DNA from: Robiginitomaculum sp. | GTDB taxonomy: Bacteria > Pseudomonadota > Alphaproteobacteria > Caulobacterales > Maricaulaceae | DNA length: 64,000 bases | Direction of reading: 5' to 3' | Assembly: GCA_021776525.1 (NCBI GenBank) | Contig: JAJFFT010000006.1 | Location: forward strand, 248,001-312,000 | Shown here: positions 27,305 through 35,316 of the stretch, in pieces | How the letters are laid out: each line of letters begins with the position of its first letter | Position numbering within the stretch: position 1 is the stretch's first letter | The notes under the pieces: model-generated | What the model saw: only the letters and a program-made list of their open reading frames with translations | Database searches by the model: none | Told to the model about the DNA's origin: nothing | Translations under genes and position numbers: made by a program

Positions 27305-27399
27305 CACTTGCTCCAACGCGACACATTCGACACATATAAACTGCTTATAAGTCAGGAAAACCACCATGCGCACTAAAAAAATATCTTGGGCGATCAATT

Positions 27400-28848
27400 A
27401 TGCCCGATGATACGCCGCATTCGTTCAAAACACTGGGCCACAGTGTTGTTGACGCGCTGGACCAATACCGCCGGACAAGCCGTGCGGGCCAGACGAGTGT
27501 TTTACCCAAAACAGACCCGGCCACGCTGGCCCAGCAGATGGATCTGGAAAACTGGATCAGAAAAGGCGGCCTTGACGCCAACACTGTTGAGCAGTTTTTA
27601 GCACCTTATCTGGATGCCAGCCAGCATTTGCACCATCCCGGCTTCATCGGTCATCAGGTGGCAACGCCCCATACGGGTGCTGCCATGGCGGACCTTGTAC
27701 ATGGGGCCATCAATAATGCCATGGCGGTTTATGAAATGGGTCCTTCGGCCACTGTGGTCGAGCGCGTGATCATTAACTGGATGCTGGAAAAGACCGGCTG
27801 GTTTGCCGGGCAGGGCCTTATGGACTTTTCCAGGCACAGCCAAACCGGGGCCGGGGTGCTGACCCATGGTGGATCACTGGCCAACCTGACCGCTGTGCTG
27901 GCGGCAAGGGCAGCCGCATCGCCTGAGGCCTGGGAAGACGGCAATCCTGATAATTTGGCTATTATTGCCCCATCGGTAACTCATTATTCCGTGACCCGCG
28001 CCGCATCGATTGCCGGGCTGGGCCAAAATGCAGTGTTTTCCGCTCCGACCAACGCACTGGGCGTGCTTGAACCTGAACACCTGGGCCGTGCACATGCACA
28101 AGCCCGCGAGCAGGGCCGCCGGGTCTTTATGGTCTCGGTCAATGCCTGTGCCACCGCCACCGGGCTTTATGACCCGATCGACGAGGTGGCCGATTATTGC
28201 GCCGCCCATGACCTGTGGCTGCATGTGGATGGCGCGCACGGGGCCAGCGCCCTTCTCTCGGCTGACGAACGCCACAAGATGAAAGGCATTGCGCGGGCCA
28301 ACTCGCTCACCTGGGATGCCCATAAAATGCTACGCACCTCGGCATTGTGCGCAGCCATATTGTTCAAAAACCAGCACGCTTTGGCCCAGGCCTTCTCTCA
28401 GGACGGCAGTTATATTTTTTATGATGATGAGCCGGACAATTTTGACGTTGGGCGAACCACGGTGGAGTGCACCAAGGCGGCACTGGGCACCAAGCTCTTC
28501 TGGGTGTTGGCCATCGAGGGCGAAGAAAAGCTTGGCCAGTTTGTGCATAATCAATATCGCGACACGCAGCGCTTTTATGAGCTGATCTGCGCCCAGGACG
28601 ATTTCGAGTGCCCCTATGTGCCGCAATCCAATATTTTGTGTTTTCGCTATTTGCCCTGCGCCGATAATGACGCGCAAATGGCCTTGCGCACCGCCCTGAT
28701 CGAGCGTGAAAATTTTTATATCACCACCGCCATGGTCGATGGGTACCGTTATTTACGGCTCAGCGTCATGAACCCATTGACCACGACGGCCACCATCAAG
28801 GCCCTTCTGGATGAGGTCAGGGATTGCGCCGCGGACCTTGAACGCTAA
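27400..28848 (+). CDS. pyridoxal-phosphate dependent group II decarboxylase
   Basis: A 482-residue PLP-dependent decarboxylase of the group II family (glutamate/aromatic/diaminobutyrate type). The PLP lysine is K309 in TWDAHKM, the cofactor-binding aspartate is D277 in HVDGAHGAS, and THGGSLANLTAVLAAR (from residue 155) is another family marker. The substrate cannot be settled from sequence: diaminobutyrate, glutamate, aromatic amino acids and cysteine sulfinate are all possible. It is divergent from ggt and followed 9 bases later by a P1 peptidase gene, so the two are probably co-transcribed. Confidence 0.9.
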   Translation: MPDDTPHSFKTLGHSVVDALDQYRRTSRAGQTSVLPKTDPATLAQQMDLENWIRKGGLDANTVEQFLAPYLDASQHLHHPGFIGHQVATPHTGAAMADLVHGAINNAMAVYEMGPSATVVERVIINWMLEKTGWFAGQGLMDFSRHSQTGAGVLTHGGSLANLTAVLAARAAASPEAWEDGNPDNLAIIAPSVTHYSVTRAASIAGLGQNAVFSAPTNALGVLEPEHLGRAHAQAREQGRRVFMVSVNACATATGLYDPIDEVADYCAAHDLWLHVDGAHGASALLSADERHKMKGIARANSLTWDAHKMLRTSALCAAILFKNQHALAQAFSQDGSYIFYDDEPDNFDVGRTTVECTKAALGTKLFWVLAIEGEEKLGQFVHNQYRDTQRFYELICAQDDFECPYVPQSNILCFRYLPCADNDAQMALRTALIERENFYITTAMVDGYRYLRLSVMNPLTTTATIKALLDEVRDCAADLER

Positions 28849-28857
28849 GCTGTAGAC

Positions 28858-29877
28858 ATGAGCCATCACGGACCCAAAAACCTGATCACCGATATTGCTG
28901 GCCTGCGCATTGGCAATGCCCATGACCAACGCACCCGCACCGGCACCACAGTGATCCTCTGCGATACGCCCACCATTGCCGCCGTTGATGTGCGCGGCGG
29001 TGGTCCCGGAGCGCGCGAAACGGACGCGTTGGAGCCGCACAATCTGGTCGAATATATTGATGCCATCGTGCTTTCTGGCGGGTCGGTCTATGGGCTGGGT
29101 GCCGCCGATGGGGTAACCGCCGTTTTGGGCGCACAAGGGCGCGGCTTTACCCGCCCCGAATATCCCAATGTGCCGGGCGCGCCGATTGTACCGGCTGCGG
29201 TTTTGTATGATCTGGCCAATGGCGGCGATAAAAACTGGGGCGAACATCCGCCCTTTAATGATCTTGGCCGCACAGCCCTTGGCACCGCCAGCGCAGACTT
29301 TGCCCTTGGCAATGCCGGGGCCGGTTATGGTGCTCTGTCGGGGGCGCTGAAAGGTGGCCTGGGCAGCACCTCAGTGATAACCGGTGATGGGTTAAGCATC
29401 GGCGCACTGGCCGCGGTCAACAGTTTTGGCTCAGTCTTGGTGCCGGGCAGCACATGCTTTTGGGCTGCACCTTTTGAAATTGGTGATGAATTTGGCGGCC
29501 AAAGCTGGCCCGTGGACACCCACATAGCCCCCGATGATTGGGGCGCCGCCAAAATTGACCCCAAATCCCGCCAAAACACCACGCTGGGCGTTGTTGCCAC
29601 CAACGCGCCATTAACACAGGCCCAGACCAAGCGCCTGGCGATTATGGCACAGGACGGACTGGCCCGCGCCATGCGACCGGCTCACGCCCCCTTTGACGGG
29701 GATATTGTTTTTGCCCTGTGCACGGGGGATGACGGACAAAGCGGCGTTGACGAGTTCACTCTGGCCCGCCTTGGCACATTGGCCGCTGATGCCCTGGCCC
29801 GCGCCGTAGCCCGCGGTGTCTATGAAGCCACCAGCCTTGGCAATGCCACGGCATGGCGGGATTATTCCCCCACCTAA
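28858..29877 (+). CDS. P1 family peptidase (DmpA/L-aminopeptidase type)
   Basis: A 339-residue N-terminal nucleophile-type peptidase. It has the family motifs GGGPGARETDALEP (residues 47-60) and VLSGGSVYGLGAADGV (71-86). An NTT at 240-242 precedes LGVVATNAPLTQAQ, the likely autocleavage and nucleophile region. Related enzymes release N-terminal D- or L-amino acids or open cyclic imides. It lies just downstream of the decarboxylase gene. Its role in peptide scavenging is inferred from the nearby ggt, M20 and DUF2817 genes. Confidence 0.88.
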   Translation: MSHHGPKNLITDIAGLRIGNAHDQRTRTGTTVILCDTPTIAAVDVRGGGPGARETDALEPHNLVEYIDAIVLSGGSVYGLGAADGVTAVLGAQGRGFTRPEYPNVPGAPIVPAAVLYDLANGGDKNWGEHPPFNDLGRTALGTASADFALGNAGAGYGALSGALKGGLGSTSVITGDGLSIGALAAVNSFGSVLVPGSTCFWAAPFEIGDEFGGQSWPVDTHIAPDDWGAAKIDPKSRQNTTLGVVATNAPLTQAQTKRLAIMAQDGLARAMRPAHAPFDGDIVFALCTGDDGQSGVDEFTLARLGTLAADALARAVARGVYEATSLGNATAWRDYSPT

Positions 29878-29982
29878 AACATGCCTGCAGATGGATGTGA
29901 ATTAGCCGCCTAATGCGCTTGCCTTGTGGTTCCAGCGGCGCTAGCTTGCGCGCCTTCGTCAGGGCACGTCCTTGGCGGGTTG

Positions 29983-30059
29983 GCGCCGATAGCTCAGCTG
30001 GATAGAGCACCAGACTACGAATCTGGGGGTCGGGAGTTCGAATCTTCCTCGGCGCGCCA
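29983..30059 (+). tRNA. tRNA-Arg (anticodon ACG)
   Basis: A complete 77-nt cloverleaf. The acceptor stem GCGCCGA (29983-29989) pairs with TCGGCGC (30049-30055), followed by discriminator G and the encoded CCA at 30057-30059. The D-arm is GCTCAGCTGG, the anticodon ACG is at 30017-30019, and the T-arm is GGGAG with TTCGAAT and CTTCC (one G-T pair). The A at position 34 would be edited to inosine to read CGU, CGC and CGA arginine codons. It lies alone between the P1 peptidase gene and convergent DUF2817 gene. Confidence 0.96.
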
Positions 30060-30096
30060 TTCTCACTTCGTTCAAATGCCGCCCCGGGTCTTTTGT

Positions 30097-30116
30097 AAAA
30101 TTCGGACTTCGTCCGA
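30097..30116 (-). terminator. candidate intrinsic terminator for DUF2817 operon
   Basis: On the minus strand the hairpin TCGGAC-GAA-GTCCGA (30116-30102) is followed by AATTTTAC, a modest T tract. It lies about 110 bases beyond the end of the leftward DUF2817 gene and before the tRNA. The stem is short, so this is moderate support only. Confidence 0.45.
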
Positions 30117-30136
30117 TGGGCACGCCATTATTTCTT

Positions 30137-30167
30137 GTTTACTTGCACTATCGCGACGGCAGGCCTC
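30137..30167. repeat. 31-bp direct repeat, copy 1
   Basis: The stretch starting GTTTACTTGCACTATCGCGA and ending GGCAGGCCTC recurs at 30184-30214 with three substitutions (28 of 31 identical), 47 bases apart. The 30060-30226 gap next to the tRNA holds this pair, the hairpin before it, and no gene. Confidence 0.7.
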
Positions 30168-30183
30168 GCTATATGAGCGCGGG

Positions 30184-30214
30184 GTTTACTTGCGCTATTA
30201 CGACGGCAGGCCTC
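30184..30214. repeat. 31-bp direct repeat, copy 2
   Basis: Second copy of the sequence at 30137-30167; the repeat unit including the spacer is 47 bases. It ends 12 bases before the stop codon of the leftward DUF2817 gene. Its function is unknown. Confidence 0.7.
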
Positions 30215-30226
30215 AGCTCAGACCGC

Positions 30227-31342
30227 TCACCATGTATGAAAAGCGTTTATGGCCTGTTGGTAAATTGGCGGGGCGTAAGCAAGCACACTTTGCCGCCAGG
30301 CGCTCGCCGCCGGATAAAATCGTTCGATCAATTGGGTGCGCACCTCGTCAACCTGTGGGCTTTTAAGATGCGCATTGGCCTTTAGCCAGTCATCCAGCAA
30401 AAGCGCCTGCAACATGGTATTCAAATCATAGGTGCCCCATTCGACAACCACGCTGACAACTGCACGGGGACCGGCGTCGATAATTTTTTCTTTTAATCCC
30501 TTGATCAGCAAGCCCGTATAGGCCGGCGAGCCGCCTTTCAGAATATCGTCGCTGTGGATTTTATGGGGTGTCCACCATGATGTGGCCTGTCGGTATTCAT
30601 CAGAGCTGACAGGGTCATCCATAATAAAAAACGGCAGTCCAAAATCACCAATACCGGTATGCCAGTCGATGGTAATGACCTTTTGTGCCTCGCCCAGATT
30701 GTGTCGTGCAACGTCATAAAGCGTCTGGCATGACCAGCTGAGCCCATGACCACCAAAGCTCATGCCATCCGGGTGATTATACTGGCCAGAGGTGATCCCG
30801 CTGAGCGTATAATGCTGTCCATGCACTTTTGCGAAGCGATAAAATTCTTCTGTAAAATCGCTTAGCCCCTGCGCATCAACCCGGGCCGCCTTGATCAGGT
30901 CATGAAGTCCGTCATAGGCCGGGTTTTGGGGATAAGGCCGGTTATGATCCAGACAGTTCCGGTTCAGATCTATACCGTCTTCATTGCCGCGACGGGCATA
31001 AGCCCACCCATAGGGATTAACCCCGTGGACCATCATCACCGCCACATCATCAGGCAAAGCGTTTGCTGCGCCGTGCTCGATAAACTGAACCATGGTGGCG
31101 GCGCCCGCCGCCCCCTCCAGCCCATGCGTGCCGCAGGTAACAAACAGTACGTTGCGCGCTTTGCGCGGTCCAATCCAGACGTAATCCATGGCCAGATCAT
31201 GGCCATACGGGTCTTTATAATCGGGATGAATACGCGATTGAACCGGCAGATCCCTGGCCGCACAAGTGTCCAGAAACCTCTGGCGGGCCTTATGATAGGT
31301 ATTGGAAAACATGGCGGCAGCGGGACAAAGATCAGAGGACAT
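30227..31342 (-). CDS. DUF2817 family M14-like peptidase
   Basis: A 371-residue protein of the DUF2817 family, which has a zinc carboxypeptidase (M14-like) fold. TCGTHGLEGAAG near residue 70 supplies the His and Glu of the metal site. DLNRNCLDHN and the later IDWHTGIGDFG supply further conserved residues. ATG 31342 overlaps the end of the preceding alpha/beta hydrolase gene by 11 bases, so translation of the pair is probably coupled; the longer upstream frame is not conserved. There is no signal peptide. The substrate is unknown. Peptide or acyl-amino acid cleavage is likely from the family. Confidence 0.87.
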   Translation of the reverse strand: MSSDLCPAAAMFSNTYHKARQRFLDTCAARDLPVQSRIHPDYKDPYGHDLAMDYVWIGPRKARNVLFVTCGTHGLEGAAGAATMVQFIEHGAANALPDDVAVMMVHGVNPYGWAYARRGNEDGIDLNRNCLDHNRPYPQNPAYDGLHDLIKAARVDAQGLSDFTEEFYRFAKVHGQHYTLSGITSGQYNHPDGMSFGGHGLSWSCQTLYDVARHNLGEAQKVITIDWHTGIGDFGLPFFIMDDPVSSDEYRQATSWWTPHKIHSDDILKGGSPAYTGLLIKGLKEKIIDAGPRAVVSVVVEWGTYDLNTMLQALLLDDWLKANAHLKSPQVDEVRTQLIERFYPAASAWRQSVLAYAPPIYQQAINAFHTW

Positions 31343-32162
31343 CGGATGCAAATTTTTCAAGCAAAACATTAAAGCTGTCCGGGTCTTCGACAAAGGGGGC
31401 ATGTCCGGTGCTTAGGAATTGAAAAACCGCGCCATTCCATAAATTTTTCCATGGTGCGGCTTGAAGATAGTCCAGCGATACAAACGGATCGGCAGTGCCG
31501 TGCGCAACACAAATGGGCAGAGACAATCGCGCCACGCTTTGGCGCTGGTCATAACCGTCTGTGCCGCCCATCCAGTGATTGACCATGATCTCACGTGCCA
31601 GCCCATGGGTGCGATAAGCACAGTCGTAATAATCTTGAGGGAGCGGGTCCAAAGTGCCGTAGACAGCACGGACATAGGCATCAATATCATCGCGCCCGGC
31701 CTGACTGTCACCAATGGCGGTTTCAAATGTGGCCGGCAGATACGCTTTGTCGATATTGTCCATACCCGGACCAACCGGCGGCGCACCAAAGATCATCAGA
31801 CCTTTGGCCAGCGTCCCAGACGCAGCCATTTCAAGCGCAATATTGCCCCCCAAGGACCAGCCGACCAGAATAAAATTTTGAATGTCCAGACCCTGAAGAA
31901 CCGCATCCACACATTGGGCGTAACCCGGAATGGTATAGGTGCGTTCAGGAGCAATTGCGTCCGCTGAACCGCCATGACCCGGCAGGTCGATGGCCAGAAC
32001 AGAAAATCGGCTGTGGCTGAAGTGCGCAAACTGGTGATGGAACACCTGTTTACACCCGGAATTACCGTGCAACAGCACCAGTGTCGGGTCATCATTGCCC
32101 TGACGCTGGTAACTGATCGTTTGGCCGTTGCATTCAATTTCTGAGATCAGTTTTGACTCCAT
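31332..32162 (-). CDS. alpha/beta hydrolase
   Basis: A 276-residue alpha/beta hydrolase. The nucleophile Ser103 lies in GWSLGG, the acid is Asp225 in AHGTADPFVS, and the His is 254 in STGHAPF. The oxyanion-hole motif LLHGNSG is at residues 30-36, and PGHGGSAD follows. No signal peptide is present. It is translated together with the DUF2817 gene (11-base overlap) and lies downstream of the TonB receptor gene. The substrate cannot be predicted. Confidence 0.9.
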   Translation of the reverse strand: MESKLISEIECNGQTISYQRQGNDDPTLVLLHGNSGCKQVFHHQFAHFSHSRFSVLAIDLPGHGGSADAIAPERTYTIPGYAQCVDAVLQGLDIQNFILVGWSLGGNIALEMAASGTLAKGLMIFGAPPVGPGMDNIDKAYLPATFETAIGDSQAGRDDIDAYVRAVYGTLDPLPQDYYDCAYRTHGLAREIMVNHWMGGTDGYDQRQSVARLSLPICVAHGTADPFVSLDYLQAAPWKNLWNGAVFQFLSTGHAPFVEDPDSFNVLLEKFASDVL

Positions 32163-32221
32163 AACGCAGCAATCGCCACATCGAGAATAAAGGACGAGAG
32201 GGTTTTCTGGACACTGGGCGC

Positions 32222-34585
32222 CTAAAAGTTAGCGGTTATACCCACCCCATAGGTGCGCCCGATGATCGGCTTGTTGGTGATGGTACCAAAAAAATCGCGA
32301 AAGGTATCATCAAGACCATCTTCATTGGTCAGATTGCGGCCCCACAAAAACACCGTGAACTTTTCATTGTCGGGGATAATACCGATCCGGCCATTGAGTT
32401 GGGTCCGTTTGTCAATAAAGCCAAACGGCACAGTGCCGCCACCCAAAAGGGCCGTAGTTTTCACATTGTTCACTGTGGTGAAAAAACCACTGGTGTGTGT
32501 CACATCGGCCCGCACCAGGAGGGAACTGTGCAGACTGGGCAGATTATGGGTGTAAACGGCACTGAAAGAAGCAGTGAATTTAGGGGCGTTGGGCAATTTA
32601 TTGCCCGTGACATCAGCCCCGGCGGTGCCACCGCCCGGGAAGGCGTCAAATTTGGCATCCAACAGACCTAACGAGCCTTGGACGTGCAAATTATCCGTAA
32701 GCTCCAATTGCATTTCAGCTTCCAGACCCTGGGTCTGGACCTGAGCGGCATTGGTGATCCGGATCGAGGTACGACCACCCCCAAGATCAACAAACTGGTT
32801 GACTTGATAATTATTATAATTGGACAGGAACGCCGCGAGGTTCAGCTTGAAGCGCCCATCGGCAAAAGCACCCTTAAAGCCCAGCTCGTAACTGTCCACG
32901 GTTTCCTTATCAAACTCCAACCCGTTATTGGCAGCCAATTCATTTTCGTTGATAAAGTCCAGATTAAAGCCGCCGCTTTTATAGCCCGAAGAATACTTTG
33001 CATACATATTGGCATCATCGGAAACCGCGAAGGAAAGGCTGACCGCCGGTGAGAAAAATTTATCCTGGCGTTTGTTCAACAGCGGTGATGGAGCCGGCGG
33101 ATTGGGATCGGTGGGATCAACACCTGTGGAGCCAAGATTAAAAAGCCCCGATTGCGTGCCATCCAGTGTCCAGCTGACACTCTTGTCTTCAACGCTGTAA
33201 CGACCGCCAAAGCCCAGCTTAACACGATCGCTGATATCATAGCTGCCGTTCACATACCCAGCGACACTTTCCGTGGTTACGTCACCGCGGTTAAAGATGA
33301 CTGTACCTTCGGGCCCAAAGCCCAAAAAGTTGGCGATAAAGGCCAATTGCCCCTGGGTTACCGTTGCCGGGTTAAACCCGAAGGCCGGCGAAACCGCCGG
33401 GGCCAGAAAACCTTCGAAAAAGTCAAAACCGATGATCGCATCGCGATTGGTTTTGGCATTTTGATGAAAATAATACAGCCCGGCCATATAGGTCAGCCGT
33501 TGATCACCCGGCGAAATAAACTGAAATTCCTGAGTGAATTGTTCAAAATCATCGGTGTATTCAATCGAGAAAATATCAATCGGGGAATAATCCGTGGCGT
33601 TTTGTGTAAAACCTTGCGTATCCCGATAACCGGTTATGGATTTCAGCGTAAAACCGTTTGATAATTCATATTGCATGTCGAGCATGCCGCCTTTGACGTC
33701 GCGATTATCACGCGGGTCGATATTAAAGGCGACGCGGCGTGGTTCGGGCGCCGAAGCGACAGGGAAGATGCCCAAAAAGTCAGACAATGGCTCGCCCAGC
33801 AGCGCCAAATTCTTGGACTTGAGCATATCAAAAGCCAGATTAACCTCAAAGTTTTCGGTTGGGGTCAGGCGCAATTGTCCGCGATAGGCCAGAACATCCT
33901 TGTCGGCCAGCGTATTGCCGGTGGTGATGTTATCCACATAACCATCACGGTCGGTTTTGGAGATCGAGAATTTGGCGGCAACCTTCTCCCCCAGCGGGAT
34001 GTTGACCATGCCTTTGAATTCCCGATAGTTGTAATTGCCAATATCGGCACTCACCTGACCATAAAACTCCTGACTTGGCTTGACGGTGACCAAGCTGATG
34101 GCCCCGGCGACGGTGTTTTTGCCAAACAACATGCCTTGCGGCCCGCGCAGAACCTCGACCCGTTCAAGATCCAGCAATTCCTGATTAACTGAAGGCGATT
34201 GACCCATATAGACGCCATCGACATAGACCCCGACGCGGCTGTCAAAGCCAATATTACGGCTGCTCGAGCCCACACCGCGAATGGTGATAACCGAGCGAAA
34301 ATCCGTTCCATTAGAGATTTGTACATTGGGAATATATTCGGATATTTCTGACAATTCACGAATGCTTGTCTGGTCAATATCCTCTGCCCCCAGCACCGAA
34401 ATGGCGATCGGCACTTCGGTCAGTTTTTCCACCCTTTTGGTGGCGGTGACGATGATCACATCCTCGCCCAAATCTTCTTGTGCATGAGCCAAGACAGGCA
34501 GGCTCAAGGCACTGGACGCCAGTAACGCGCTGACACATAAACTGATTTTTCGCCCCATCAGCATGGTTGAAACACTCTTTGTCAT
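32222..34585 (-). CDS. TonB-dependent outer-membrane receptor
   Basis: A 787-residue TonB-dependent receptor with a signal peptide (MTKSVSTMLMGRKISL..., cleavage after AHAQ). The N-terminal plug domain starts after EDVIIVTATKRVEKL and contains IRGVGSSSRNIGFDSRVGV and GPQGMLFGKNTVAGAIS. A beta-barrel of about 600 residues ends in YGVGITANF with a C-terminal aromatic residue. It imports a large ligand driven by TonB. The ligand is unknown; the pattern resembles receptors in which peptides, sugars or xenobiotics are imported. It lies downstream of a 46-bp palindrome and divergent from a TetR-type regulator that probably controls it. Confidence 0.92.
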   Translation of the reverse strand: MTKSVSTMLMGRKISLCVSALLASSALSLPVLAHAQEDLGEDVIIVTATKRVEKLTEVPIAISVLGAEDIDQTSIRELSEISEYIPNVQISNGTDFRSVITIRGVGSSSRNIGFDSRVGVYVDGVYMGQSPSVNQELLDLERVEVLRGPQGMLFGKNTVAGAISLVTVKPSQEFYGQVSADIGNYNYREFKGMVNIPLGEKVAAKFSISKTDRDGYVDNITTGNTLADKDVLAYRGQLRLTPTENFEVNLAFDMLKSKNLALLGEPLSDFLGIFPVASAPEPRRVAFNIDPRDNRDVKGGMLDMQYELSNGFTLKSITGYRDTQGFTQNATDYSPIDIFSIEYTDDFEQFTQEFQFISPGDQRLTYMAGLYYFHQNAKTNRDAIIGFDFFEGFLAPAVSPAFGFNPATVTQGQLAFIANFLGFGPEGTVIFNRGDVTTESVAGYVNGSYDISDRVKLGFGGRYSVEDKSVSWTLDGTQSGLFNLGSTGVDPTDPNPPAPSPLLNKRQDKFFSPAVSLSFAVSDDANMYAKYSSGYKSGGFNLDFINENELAANNGLEFDKETVDSYELGFKGAFADGRFKLNLAAFLSNYNNYQVNQFVDLGGGRTSIRITNAAQVQTQGLEAEMQLELTDNLHVQGSLGLLDAKFDAFPGGGTAGADVTGNKLPNAPKFTASFSAVYTHNLPSLHSSLLVRADVTHTSGFFTTVNNVKTTALLGGGTVPFGFIDKRTQLNGRIGIIPDNEKFTVFLWGRNLTNEDGLDDTFRDFFGTITNKPIIGRTYGVGITANF

Positions 34586-34617
34586 TATTATCCCCTGTGT
34601 TATGCTCGCTCCTACGG

Positions 34618-34663
34618 ATGTCTTGCCATTACTATACAGCCCTGTATAGTAATGGCAAGACAT
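34618..34663. promoter_or_regulatory. perfect 46-bp palindrome, likely TetR operator
   Basis: A 22-base arm (34618-34639, starting ATGTCTTGCCATTACTATAC) is exactly repeated in reverse complement at 34642-34663, separated only by CC. It lies in the 105-base gap between the divergent receptor gene and TetR gene. Its length and perfect symmetry suggest an operator bound by the adjacent TetR protein, possibly as two dimers. It would overlap the promoter region of the receptor gene. Confidence 0.75.
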
Positions 34664-34690
34664 CGCTCGACTTTTTAATGAGAGTGAAAA

Positions 34691-35296
34691 TTGGATCAGA
34701 AATTATCGAAAACGGCGCTGCGTTCCGGACGCCCCAGAGACCCCGACATTGAACAACGGGTGATCGAGGCGGCGTATGAAATTCTGGCGCGAAACGGTTA
34801 TCACGGATTGTCCTTTGCCAAGGTCAGCGCGCTGTCCGGTGTTGCCCGGCCAACGTTAAAACTACGCTGGCACAGTCGCGAAGACTTATGCATCGATACG
34901 GTCAAATACATTCTCGACCGGCCCCAAATCATGCAGATTCCGGAAGACCTGGACGGTCAGGATATCAGAATTCTGACCATCACCGTACTTGAGGGGCTGA
35001 TCAAGGCGCTAAGCACCCATCAGACCATCAAAATCCTTACATCAATCATTGCCGCGGCGCATTTCTCAGAACCGCTGGGCCAGTTGCGACAATACATCCT
35101 GTCGCGGCGCGGCATCGTACTGCGCCAGTTGATCCAAGTGGGCATGGATAACGGGCAGTACGCCAAAACCACTGATATCGACTTTGCCCTTGATAGTCTG
35201 AACGGCCCCGTCTTGTACCACACACTTGTTCTGGGCCTGCCCATGGACCCGGCCAACGCCACCAAAATTGTCGATATGGTCCTGCCTGCACCATAA
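34691..35296 (+). CDS. TetR family transcriptional regulator
   Basis: A 201-residue TetR regulator. The N-terminal HTH lies at about residues 20-62 (EQRVIEAAYEILARNGYHGL, then SFAKVSALSGVARPTLKLRW). The remaining residues form a helical ligand-binding domain. The start is a TTG at 34691, because an in-frame stop lies just upstream and no ATG occurs before the HTH. The gene is divergent from the TonB receptor, with a perfect palindrome between them. It probably represses the receptor gene and itself, relieved by a ligand related to what the receptor imports. Confidence 0.88.
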   Translation: MDQKLSKTALRSGRPRDPDIEQRVIEAAYEILARNGYHGLSFAKVSALSGVARPTLKLRWHSREDLCIDTVKYILDRPQIMQIPEDLDGQDIRILTITVLEGLIKALSTHQTIKILTSIIAAAHFSEPLGQLRQYILSRRGIVLRQLIQVGMDNGQYAKTTDIDFALDSLNGPVLYHTLVLGLPMDPANATKIVDMVLPAP

Positions 35297-35316
35297 ATGA
35301 TGCGAAGGGACGGTCC

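Noticed and set aside
30053-30135. Possible duplicated tRNA 3' end (attachment-site remnant) after tRNA-Arg, with CGCCATT repeated at 30055 and 30123.
   Set aside because: The match is only seven or eight bases and no integrase or element boundary is present; chance is as likely.
34567-34752. Open frames on both strands across the palindrome encoding the same peptide start (MSCHYYT...).
   Set aside because: They arise only because the palindrome reads identically on both strands; there is no ribosome-binding site and the true genes start outside it.
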